NCBI GenBank assembly: GCA_036245525.1 | Contig: BTPG01000008.1 | Span: 27,619,568 to 27,683,567 of the forward strand | Source: Semisulcospira habei | Lineage: Eukaryota; Mollusca; Gastropoda; Semisulcospiridae | Direction of reading: 5' to 3' | DNA: 64,000 nucleotides | Shown: positions 23,201 through 35,600 of the stretch, piece by piece | How positions within the stretch are numbered: the stretch's first letter is position 1 | How the letters are laid out: each line of letters opens with the position of its first letter | Translations under genes and position numbers: made by a program | Notes under the pieces: generated by a model | Told to the model about the DNA's origin: nothing | The model's input: the letters and a program-made list of their open reading frames with translations, nothing else | Databases searched by the model: none

Positions 23201-26200
23201 CTGCCAACAGTGAAAGGGTTATTGGCTGTCAGTAGTGCTTTTTGTCCCAGTGATTCCTGCAGGAATAAATCACAACAAACAGCACTGCCAACAGTGAAAG
23301 GGTTATTGGCTGTCAGTGCTTTTTGTCCCGGTGATTCCTGCAGGAATAAATCACAACAAACAGCACTGCCAACAGTGAAAGGGTTATTGGCTGTCAGTAG
23401 TGCTTTTTGTCCCGGTGATTCCTGCAGGAATAAATCACAACAAACAGCACTGCCAACAGTGAAAGGGTTATTGGCTGTCAGTAGTGTTTTTTGTCCCAGT
23501 GATTCCTGCAGGAATAAATCGCAACAAACAGCACTGCCAACAGTGAAAGGGTTATTGGCTGTCAGTAGTGCTTTTTGTCCCAGTGATTCCTGCAGGAATA
23601 AATCACAACAAACAGCACTGCCAACAGTGAAAGGGTTATTGGCTGTCAGTAGTGCTTTTTGTCCCAGTGATTCCTGCAGGAATAAATCACAACAAACAGC
23701 ACTGCCAACAGTGAAAGGGTTATTGGCTGTCAGTAGTGCTTTTTGTCCCAGTGATTCCTGCAGGAATAAATCACAACAAACAGCACTGCCAACAGTGAAA
23801 GGGTTATTGGCTGTCAGTACTGCTTTTTGTCCCAGTGATTCCTGCAGGAATAAATCACAGCAAACAGCACTGCCAACAGTGAAAGGGTTATTGGCTGTCA
23901 GTAGTGCTTTTTGTCCCAGTGATTCCTTCAGGAATAAATCACAACAAACAGCACTGCCAACAGTGAAAGGGTTATTGGCTGTCAGTGCTTTTTGTCCCGG
24001 TGATTCCTGCAGGAATAAATCACAACAAACAGCACTGCCAACAGTGAAAGGGTTATTGGATGTCAGTAGTGCTTTTTGTCCCGGTGATACCTGCAGGAAT
24101 CAATGTGACAGACATGCTACCACACCAGCAACCAAAGGATTAGCCCTTTGCGCGTTGGTAGTGTTTTTAGTCGCGATGATTCCTGTAGGAATCATCGTAA
24201 CTAAAACCGCTACCAACATGCAGAGGGTTAAATGCAGTGAGTGTGTTTATATTGTTATGGCTGTACAGAAGCGGAGGGTGGATGATGAGCTGTCTCTAAT
24301 GAAAACAGTGTGCCAAGTTTGTGGTCAGAAGAAATGTCCCAGGCACAGGTTGGTGTATATTTCTATCCTTTCAGTGTTCCTTGCAAATGGCTTATCTGCA
24401 TTCTTTTTAAAGATGGTCCAGAATTAGGATTAACCCTTTTCATCCTGATGCACTACTGCTTGAAATAAACTTGACTGTGATTGAGGGTGGCGCCAGAATA
24501 GCTTGGTGCCTGAGGCGCCAAGCTATTCTGGCACCACCCTTGAACTAAAATGGTTGATCCATCTCCTAATCTGTAATGTAGCCATCCTGATACACTACTG
24601 CTTGAAATAAACTTGACTATGAATTATAGTTGGTGGTGCCAGAATAGCTTGGCGCCTGAGGTGCCACGCCAAGCTATTCTGGCACCACCCTTGAACTAAA
24701 ATGGTTGATCTAACCTGTAATGTAGCCATCATAAGAGCAAAGTGAGTCTTTGTAATGCTGAATTCATTAAAAGTTAAACTACAAAACAAATAAAATGATA
24801 TTGTGGCAAGACCTTTCTAAACTTAATGCGCCAATTTCAGTGACCTCTCTCAAAGTGCATGATCATAGGGGATCAGAAAATAGGTAAAAAATTTGTTTTA
24901 CTACTCACTGAGGTGAAGGGTCATGGGAGGTTGACAAATTTGTGAAAAATGCATAAACTTTGAGAAAACATGGGTTTCGCATGCACAGAAGCCAGCCCTG
25001 TTATATGTTAGAACACTTTTAACACTTGCTTATTTCAGTGACCTGTCTGGAAAGGTCAAGCTCACAAAAGTCAGATTAATTATGTGGATCGGTCATGCAC
25101 ATGAGCATTAAAAGCTTTGCCATTCTTGTTACTTATTTCATTAGATTTGTTGCTGTTTCAGACCAGAACTAAACATCCTAGCATTTCAACCATGGACAAA
25201 TTTGGAGGTTCCTCAAAAAGTGGATGAAGCACTGGAGGAAGTATGTGCACTAGCATGCTTCTCTTCCGTTCTTTCTTTTTATTTTATTTTATGATGTTTT
25301 CATAAGTGTGATTGCACAGAATATGTCTTTGTTTAACTCCTAATCCCCTGAGGACGAAATTATCAAGATTTTGTAGATTTTTTAGGTCTATTATCACAGT
25401 CCTGGAGACAGATTGACCATAATATTTCAAGGTTGGTGTCGGAATAGCTTGGCGCCTAGAGGTGCCAAGCTATTCTGACACCAACCTTGAAACTTCATGG
25501 TTGATCCACATCCTGTCGTAGTCTTTCAGGGCTTTATGGGTTAATGTTATTGTTAGGTTTGAGTTGTGTTTAATCAATGTAAGGAAAATGAATTTTTAAA
25601 TAATAATAATAATTACAGTATTTGTAATGCGCTTATCTTATAATAATTATAACTCTAAGCGCGCACTCACAACTCGCACACGCATGCGCACGCTTTTCTC
25701 TAAAATGTATTTTTTGAAAAATACTTACCGATGACATCAGCTAGCCCAATTTTAGCCAAAATTCGGTTGTGTACCCATAATGTACCCATAGGGTTGGGGA
25801 GGCAACCTCGGGGTGACTACCGCAACCCAGTACCCGGAGTAGCCTCCCGTCCGTACCCATCCGGTCACGCGCTTAGCTCACCAGTCTGTTCGCTTAGCTG
25901 ACCAGCGGCAAGCAGGGCAGGTGGGAGGGTCCTTCGAGTAATGTCATCGGTAAGTATTTTTCGAAAAAATACATTTTAGAGTAAATTTCATTTGTTTCCT
26001 CAAAATACATTACCGATGACATTACTACTAGGAAGAATAGCGGATAGGAGGTGGGTGCCACGTAAAGCCCCTAACCCCTGAATACTGCTAACGAGACCCG
26101 CCCTCTCTGGGGCAACCTCCCGACAATTTTAGCTAAGAGCTACCCACGTCACCAGGGGTGCCGGGAGGGAGTGTTGCACCACGGCGAAGTCTCCCACCAG

Positions 26201-29200
26201 CGATATGTTTCCCCCATCGGCCGGAGAGGTCTCTGAGGTAGAACCGGTAAGAGGTTGACTGCTCGCCAGTCCACGGCTGCCACAGGTCTTTGATGGCGCC
26301 GCAACGGCCAAAGGCGGGGCGTGCGGCCAAGGCCCTAACCTCGTGCTCCCTGATGTTCATACGCCTAGGTGCGTCAGGGGAGAGGTTGTGGTAGGCGGAG
26401 CGTATCATCCAACGGGGCCAGGAGGAGCGTCTCCCACCTATAGTTTATTGCTGCAAAATACAAAAGGAAGGATATATCCCCATTATCCCCAGAGCCACCG
26501 GCTTACCGTATAATTTAGACACCCAGTTATTTGTGCAAAATTTGCATGGTGGTGGCTTGCAGATTCTAACGCAGAAAGGTTAAAAGAATCAATATGGAAA
26601 ATTATTATATATATTTATATCTATATATACATATATAAATATACAAATACACATGCAAACACATATGCACAGAGCCACGTCCGTCCTGTAGGCGGGCCTA
26701 GTGTGTCGAGCGTCCAGGCCACGGTAAGCACTCAGCGGGCGTGAAGCCCTATCCCGTGGCGAACATGGTCGGGCACGGGCGTTCGCTCGGGGGGGGGGGG
26801 GGGGGGGGGTGGGGGGGGGGGAAGGAGGCAGTGGGGGGGGGGGGGGGGGGGGATGGGTCGAGCAGCTCGCTGGGCCAGACTCAAGTTCTTTACTGGCTAG
26901 TGGGTGCACCTTCGTCCAGCAGTCTCGTCCGGCCGAGGGTAACTGTCACTGACCTTCAGGCGGGACGCCGTAACTCTGCACTGGACCTGATCTGAGGGAT
27001 CGGAGGCCGTACGCCCGTAGCCGCGTCGAGACCCGAACAGGCTCATCGGGAGGTGGTGGGAGAAACTCGCTGTGGGCTAGGCTCAAAATGAAAAACTTTC
27101 ATTACTTACCGAGCAGGAGCCCAACCAGCCAAGTCCTAGAATAGGTAACCGTCTTGTAGGCGCGGCTCGTCGTTTTTATCCATGCAAGCGGGTGCACACT
27201 GGTCCAGCAGTCTCGTCCAGCCAAGGGTACTTGTCTCTGACCTGGGGCAGGACGTCGTACCTCTGTGCTGGACTGGTTCCAAGGGCTGTGAAGGCCTGTC
27301 CCAGGAGCGTGCGCGCAGTCAGGGCACAGATGTCTGCTCGGGACTTCTCTCACGATGTCTCATGTTCCGATCAGGAAGATAGGCGGGGTGAGCCATCACG
27401 CTGCAGGCCAGGCTCGTCTACACTTCCTTTAACCGACGAGCGGCCGCACACTGGTCCAGCAGTCCCGTCCAGCCGAGGGAACTTGTCACTGACCTCGGGG
27501 TGGGACGATGTACGTCTGTGCTGGAGCTGTCCCGAAGGTAGGGAGCATCGAGCTCTACACCAGCTGGGATGGGCATGCGGGTCGTGCACGCACGCTGTGG
27601 GCCCCGCTCGAGCTTCTCATTACTACGCGATTGGTAAGGTCTGTCATAGCCTGTGCTGGGGGAATATGTCCCGTAACCGCTGCGGAGATGGTATGGGTCG
27701 TGGAAGGAGCCCGATCTCGGACTGGTGTCAGCCGTTCATGGCGAAGGAGCCCCAAGCTGAGACCACTGCTCTTCCAGCCAAGGGGCGCAGACCACGCACA
27801 GCCAGAACAGGGTAGGCACACGGCATGCTCATCACTCGGCCAAAGGAAGTCCCCACCATGCGAGCAGGTGCGGACTTGCTAACTGCAAAACATAGTCAAC
27901 AGTGAGAGGCGAGCGAGTGTGGCTCTCTGAGGCCACGCAAACGAGTGCACGCGAGCGAAGGCGAATTTGTAAACAGAGCCAATGCCATGGTCAGTGCCGT
28001 CGCCCGGCGCTCCTCTCTCTCTTTCCTGAGCGCTGGTCGCGGGCAACAACCGAGGTTTTACCTTGTCATGCGGAGAGGCCGGTGCTAGCACAAGGCCGTA
28101 GGGACCAACCGTGTCACAGAGGCGAAGGCCCGCATCACCGATAGAAGCCCCGAAACTGAGACCACTGCTCTTCCAGCCAGGGGGCGCCAGCAACGTACTG
28201 GTGAGTGGAGGCACAGCCGGAAAAGGGTAGGCACCCGGCATGCTCATCACTTGGCCATTGAAAGTCCCCACCATACGAGCAGGTGCCACTTGTCAACTGC
28301 AAAACATAGTCAACAGTGAAAATCAGGCGAACGTGGCTCTCCGAGGCCACGCAAACGAGAGTACGTGAGCGAAGGTGAACTAAGTACACAATGCCGATTC
28401 CACGGCCAGTGCCGTCGCCCGCGCTCTAACTTCCCTTCCCTGAGCGCCGGTCGCGGGCAACAACCTCGGTTTTACCTTGTCATGTCGGAGAGGCCGGAGC
28501 CAGACCAAAGGCCGTAGGGGACCAACCATGCCGCAGAAGTAAAGCCCCGCACCACCAACCGGCAAAGGCCGCACCACGAAGTTAGCTCCAAGCTAGCAGC
28601 GTGCGTAAACTGACACAGTAATCCAATGCTAGCACGGAGAACACGGGAAGCCATCCAAGTCCCCAGCACCACAAGTCATGCGAAAGCCCCCACACATAAA
28701 ACCGACAAGGTAACTCGAAGCTAGCACAGTGAACACAGTAATCCAAGGCTAGCACAGTGCACACGGTAAGCAAGCCCAAGGTCACAAGACGACCGGTCAC
28801 ACTGGAGGTAGCTCCAAGCTAGCACTGTGAACACAGTAATCCAAGGTTAGCGCGGAGAACATGGTAAGCATCCAAAGTCCCGCGCACCACAAGTCCGGCA
28901 GAAGCCCCCGCACTTCGACCTCCGAAGGTAAACTCCAAGCTAGCCCAGGGAACACAGGAATCCGAGGCTAGCACAGTGCACAGGTAAGCAAGCCCAAAGA
29001 CAGAAGACGACCGGTCACACCGTACACAGCCAAGACGCAGTAGAGTAGGTACACAACCATTCACGGCTAGCTAAGAAAACAGACTGGTGAGCCAAGCGCG
29101 TGACCGTATGGGTACGGACGGGAGGCTACTCCGGGTACTGGGTTGTGGTAGTCACCCCTGAGGTTGCCTCCCCTGCCCTATGGGTAGATTATGGGTACAC

Positions 29201-29631
29201 AACCGAATTTTGGCTAAAATTGGGCTAGCTGAGAGATATTCCTAATAGTAATGTCATCGGTAATGTATTTTGAGGAAACAATGTTGTTTTCGCTTTTTGT
29301 CTGACATGAGAAGACATGAATAAGATAAGTTTATATCTTATTCTATTAATATACATTGCAAATTTACCGTGTAGTTTGATGCTTCTTTCAAGTTTCACCA
29401 TTCTATTTCTTGAGTAATAAATCTGTTCATCGTTGTCTTTTTCAGTTTATCAGCCTTGTCTTGAAGGAGTACATCTATACTTGGTACAAGTGAGTCAGCT
29501 GATTAACTTTCATTTTTACATTAGTGTTATTTATAATCTGCTTTTGTACTCTGCCTACCCAATAACCCACTTATCCCATAACCCCCCTCACAGGAACACC
29601 CCTTCCCCCCCCCCCCCCCCAAAAAAAAAAA

Positions 29632-29663
<32 letters not shown>

Positions 29664-32600
29664 GAAAAATTACTTTAAAAAAAATAAAGTAAACTAAATA
29701 AATAAAAAATAAATAATTATAATTTTTAAAGAATTCTTGACCGAAACTGTATCCGAGCATTATTTTGTTTTCTTTTTCAGGGACCTAAGCCAAGATGAGG
29801 AGTTTGTGGATGAGCTACGGACCAACATTCGCTTTTTAGCATCTGTCTTTTTTAGGCGCTTGAAAAAGGTTTGCATCTGTTTAACCCCTTCAGTACTGGT
29901 GGACGCAAATTTTGTTTATTCAGCACCAAAGAAGCTCAGCCATCCAAGGAACACAGATACAAAGTCATGTCAGCAAGAGGTATAGATCCTCAAGAGTCCC
30001 CACAACAGCAGGATTTCATGAGGACAATTCCTCTGGCAGTTGGGTGTGTCATTCAATTTCACTCCGCATTGAAGGGGTTATTAGTAAATATGCCAGTGCT
30101 GTGTTCCTCAGTCGTGACCAAAGGCATGATGTATTATTTGATAGTGTTCCTAACATTATTTTAGACAGTGGATTAGAATACTAGACTGTGTGAATATGAG
30201 TATAAATTAGCCTTTTTACAGTTGTTTAATATTTCCTTCACAGATTGACCTTCCACGAGTGGTGTCTGAGAAACTTGTGAAAGCAGCCGTTCAGCATCTG
30301 GATGCAGTTGTCCAAGCCAGCAGGAGTAAGATTTCATACAAAAATAGGATTTTGGGTTTATTTTTGTGGACTATATTTTGGCTCACGTGTGATGGCAAAA
30401 GTGATTCTATGTACTGGGCCACTGGTCGTCATCTGTGGTAAACTGTAACTCATTTGAGACATGCCGCCTCCGGATACGCAACTTATGCCGCGTATCCAGA
30501 GGCGGCATCTCTGGAATGAGTTAACATTAGCCACCATCTTCAAACTTTCTCCAAAGATACTTTGTGGCAAGACCATTCTAGGTCACGAGGGGGGGGGGGG
30601 GGGGGGGATGAATGGGGATGGGGGGGTCAAGAAAGAAGGAAAAAACAGTGATATTTGGTTTTTTGTCAAGTAATATTTTCAACTTCGGGCTTGTTGCAGA
30701 GGTACATGATGGTAAGACTTTCCTATACATCTATATATTTATTTAGATGCCCCTTTGTACAGTTCATGGGTCACAAAAGATTAGCAAATGCATGTCAATG
30801 CCTATTTCAGTATTTAAAAATTTTTTATCCATGTTTTTGCAAATGCTTCAGATTTGGTGCAAAGACAGCTGATGTATACTAACTTGGTTGTCCCAGGTCA
30901 AGGGTCACAGTAGGTGTACAGATCTACTGAAAATGTAAACATTTAGAGAAAATATGGATTTAGTAGGTACAAATGCCAACCCCTTTACTTGTGTTGAGAC
31001 ATTTAACGTAATCATTTTCAGGGCTAGAAATTAACTTTTTTCTTTGGGGGCCACCGGGCCCCTTGATTGAAAAATTTGAGGGCCCACAAGCAACTTTCGG
31101 GGCCCAACTTTGAAAAATAATGCAAACAAAAAACAAAAGAATTATTGACAATATAATAAGAATATAATAAGTAGAAAGTACAATTTGTCTGATAATCTAA
31201 AATAAAAACAATTGAATTTCCAATTTTGCTGAGTGATGTCATTTTTATTTGCCTTTTCTTTCACTTTCAAACATTACCAACAAAAAAGGGGGAAAAACAC
31301 ACACACACACACATTCAGTGACACACATATTCCAGTGACTAGTGAGCCTGAAATGGCCATTAAACAAAATAGAAAAAAATCAAGTGTCTCTTGTATAATA
31401 CTTTTCAGTTTTGTGACTGAGTATTGCACAATACACATCATTAAATTTTTAATATGAGTAACCTAACAAAAAATCTGACCTCAATGCACAAAAGTTCAAA
31501 ACAAAACCATGAAACCTAACAGTACTCTTCCTGACAAACTAAAGTTAAACAAACAGATTTTGCCTTTTCTTTTTTTTTTTCAATCATCTATTCATATTAC
31601 ACTTATGTGCACTTGAGTTAACAGAAGTAAACTAAAAATACAATAACAAACAAAAAAAAAAAGAACACAATACTATTACTGTGAGTGAGTCTGTTGCAAA
31701 CATAGGGCACCGGTGTGGGTTGCTTCCCTTGGCCCAAATACGAAACTGCCGAGTAGAGCTAGCTGTAGCAGACGAATTATTTTGCGGGCCAAGCGGGCCC
31801 TTCGTTTTTCAACTTTCCGAGCCCGAAATCAACTTTGCGGGTTTTTGGCCCCGGGCCCCCGCTAATTTCGAGCCCTGATTTTAGTAATCTGTCTGATAGG
31901 TCAAGGTCACCAAGAAATATGTGGATTGGTCTTACATGTGATCTATAAGGGTATTGTCATTCTTGTTTGTTTCCTCAAAAACATTACCGATGACATTACT
32001 TTATGGAAGTGTCTACTACTTACTCAATTTCAGCCTAAGAACCTGTTGTGTTCCTACACAACCCGGGAGGCACTCGGGGAACCCCACCAGGGCAGAGAGT
32101 TGCCTCCCGCCCCTGCCCATCCGGCCACGTGCCACGTGGTGTGACCAGTCGGTCGTTCTACTTAGCTCACGCTGTTCAGACGTGTGTAGTCTACAGGACC
32201 TTGACTGGGTGCAACCGGTTCTTAAAGGGCCGATCGCCTTTGGATTACTGTGTTAGTTGGACTTTGTGCGCTCTTCGATTTACTTGTGCGCTACTGGATT
32301 ACTTGGGTGCTTGGTTCCTGGGAGCTGTGTGGTTTGGATTACCGACGCTTCTCTCCATTGTGGTTTTGTGGTTGCGTGTGGGATACTAGTCGCAGACCTA
32401 CCCGGGACTTCTTCCTGCCGACGCGCTCTGTGGGTGTTGTGGAGGTTCCTCCCCCCTTCCCTGCAGCTACAGGCGGCGGCTTCGACTGGAGGCATTCGTT
32501 TCGCTCGTACATCTTTTTGCGTCGAACTCTCGACTTTCTTTGGCAGGACCTCGCGGTGCACATGCCCGGTCGCCTCATGTCTGATATGTGTTGCAGTTGC

Positions 32601-35600
32601 CAAGTGCTCACCTGCTCGCATTGCGGCGACTTCCAATGGCCGAGCGATAACCACAAGGTCTGCCTTCCCTGTGCTGGCTGCACTTCCGACCACTCCTGCG
32701 ATGTCTGCGCCACCTGGCCAGAAGAACGTTGGTCGCAGCTTTGGAGTTTTTACCGGCGCGAGCACCCAACATCGGCAGGTGATCGAACGTCCATATTGGC
32801 CCCCCCCCCCCCCCCCCCCTCCGTGCCCGGAGCAGTTTCCAGACGCGCCTGCTCTGACCTTGTGGAACGGATGACACGCCGGACACATGAGCCCAGCTCT
32901 TACCACAGGACTGCGGCATCCGTGACGCCCGTCCTGACAAAGCCCGCTGACTCTTACAGAGAGTCTGTATGCCGGCAGAGCGCCCGCCTTGCGGAGGCAG
33001 GCCTGCAGAGACGCTTTGCGCCGTCAATTGTCCATTGACAGTCCTGATAGGTCTCGCCTGGAGAAGCCCGAGTACTCTTACGGAGAGTCAATATGCTGGC
33101 CTTATACGCCTTATGGAGGCAGGCCAGCTGAGACCTGTGTCCACTCGTCCGAGGACTACTGACAGTCTTGACACCTCCCACTCAGCCAGCAGCTCCAGAC
33201 GCTGTCGCGCGTCCGGCGACGAACGGAGAAAGGGTCGTGATGCCCTACGCGATGTCCGACGCAGCCCCCGACCCTCCTCGTCCTTGCCGCGATCGACCAC
33301 TTCGCGAGCTTCGTTCCCACGCCCCGCATCACGTCCGTCTCGGTATGCCTCTCCTCGCTGGCTACGTCGCCCGTCACCTTTGCCTCTCAGGCGCCATAGT
33401 AGGAGCTCGCCCGACAGGTATCGTCACTGCAGTCACTCTCCCCGTGGCAGGTGCCCGGCACCTGCTAGCCCCCCTTTGCCCCGGCACGTCTTGCCTCCGT
33501 CCTCACCCCGTCTTCGCCAGAGGACACGACGCTCGCCTGCTGATACTTTCTCTCGACGGGACGTGGCTCACGCGACCTCTTCCCCCCGGCCCCCCCCCTC
33601 CCCCCCCACCGGGTTTCGTACACTCCTCTTGACACTCGAGACCCTGAGCCTACTGACTGAGGATTCTGTCTCAGCCCTGCTCGGCATGGACAGCCGCTCC
33701 CCCTCGCCTCGCTCTCTTTCGCCGGATGATCCTGCATCGCCTAGGACCCCTTCGGTGTCGCGCGCGGAGATGCTTCTTGGGATCGACCAAGCAGCTCGTC
33801 TGATCGCGGCCGCTCTGCTTGCCTACTGCCTGAGGATTCTGTCTCGGCCCTGCTCGGCGTGGACAGCCGCTCCCCCTCGCCTCACTCTCTTTCACCGGAT
33901 GATCCTGCATCGCCTAGGACCCCTTCGGTGTCGTGCGCGGAGACGCTTCTTGGGATCGACGAAGCAGCTCGTCTGATCGCGGCCACTCTGCTTGCGGAGG
34001 CATGCCACCCACCCCCCCACCCCCGCTCAGGAGGAAGGTGTCCGCTTTTGTCGACATGGGACGTCAGCAGAAGAGGTTCAAGTCTCTGCCTCAGACCCCC
34101 GGCTTTAAGGATCTTAGGGACGCCTTCTCCGCCCATCTCCAAGCTGATTTCCAGGAGTTCACCTTCTTCGCGGATCGTAAGTGGCTGGCTGGACTCGACA
34201 TCTCCTTCCTCCAGTCTTGGTATGTGGGCCATTCCCAGACTTTCACCTGTCCCCTTCCCTCGTTTGACCCTCCGGCGGTAGTGCAGGTCGGCGGCAGCAC
34301 TCAGCTGAAACGCGCCCTTCCATACGGCTTGGACAAGATGGCGTCTCTGCTTCGGAACACTTTGGCTTGCTCGGGTTTCCTGGAGCTCCTCACTCAAGCT
34401 TTCACCCGTCGCATCGAGGACGCCTGGCACACTTCGCTTACGCCCCTCCTAGGAGACTTCGCCCTCGTGGTAGCGGCCAACTGGGCAGCGTATCACTCCT
34501 CGGTCAACGCCTTGGCGGCCGCCTCCAATTATGACCTGATGCGTCGGGATGCTGTGCTACAAGCCTGCCGCAGAATGCCCCCTGATCTGAAGACTCAGCT
34601 TCGTCGCGCTCCCCTTGGCGGCCCCCTCCTCTTCGGCGATTCCTGGCAGAAGGTGAAGGATACGAACTAGGACTGCTGGCCTAGCAGAGTGGCTCCCACC
34701 TGCTTTCAAGCAGCCGCAAGGCCGTGCGCGCCCTGCGGACCTCCAGGCCCTCTTCGTCCTCCACTCCCACTCATTCTAGGGCTCCCCGGCGAGCCCCCCG
34801 CCATTGGCCGCTCCAGACCCATTAGGACCCTTGCCCCCGCCTGGCCCAGGCCTGCTCGCCGCCCTGGGCGCGGGTGGGCCCCCTGACTCACCCTCGCTCT
34901 AGCCCCCGCCGACCGCTCTGGGGTCTCCTGTCGGCGGGAGGCTTGCCCTCTGCAGTGACATGTGGCATTCACTGCTTCCGGTCGACCCCTGGATTCTCTC
35001 CACCATCACCGAGGGACTCTCGATAACCTTTCGTTCACCACCGCCGCTGAGACGCTCCCCTTTGTGGACTGAGATTCCGACAGACGAGCTCAAAGCCATC
35101 GCTCTGCGCGGAGATGTCGACTCGCTTCTGCAGAAGGTCGCCATGGAGGTAGTGTCTTGTCCCGACTCCCCAGCCTTTGTTTCCTCAAAACACATTACCG
35201 ATGACATGACTAACCGGAAATAGTCTACTTGCTTACCAATTTTAGCCTAAGACCCAAAGGGTCCCCCCAGGAGGCTCTCGGGGATCCCTGAAAGGAACGA
35301 GAGAGCTATCGGGGATCCCTAACAGGGACGAGAGTAGCCTCCCCTGCCCATCCGGTCAGGCGCCAGGTGGTGTCTCCTTTAGCCAGTTGTCTACTTCGCT
35401 GTTAGCGTTCGCACGCGTTTACCTGAGCCTCTGACCCTTGGATAGACTGTGTACGGTTCGACCGTCCTTCCAGCCTGCCTTCGCCTAGCCCTCGTCTACT
35501 GGCTCTGACGTGGCCCGTCTTCCCTGCTAGCCCTCGTCTGTGCCTCGTGCAGGTGGCTGGCCCTGGAACCTTCTAGACTTTCGTCGCGCGGTGGTTTGTA

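Larger units (their letters stand above)
25690..29281 (-). mobile_element. DIRS-like element a, minus strand, degraded
   Basis: Termini and structure fit the DIRS plan read on the minus strand. The 3' terminal segment (TCTCTAAAATGTATTTTTTG, ACTTACCGATGACAT) is at 25695, the internal complementary region is at 25937-26033, and the 5' end (CGGTAATGTATTTTGAGGAAAC) is at 29260-29281. The inverted repeats (25726-25890, 29088-29261) are diverged and one lacks about 25 bp. The interior keeps a recombinase C-terminus and Gag N-terminal modules, and RT is lost. GC-rich tandem repeats fill the rest, including G runs at 26790-26852. Confidence 0.85.

Noticed and set aside
23042..24108. CRISPR-like array
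   Set aside because: Direct repeats are contiguous with no unique spacers, and the DNA is eukaryotic.
23042..24427. 461-codon open frame as a repeat-protein gene
   Set aside because: It is a minisatellite in SNX14 intron 3. Period and indels are multiples of three, so one open unit makes the whole array open. Only the exon 4 part is coding.
26589..26995. Poly-Pro / poly-Gly frames at G runs
   Set aside because: Low-complexity G tracts inside element a.
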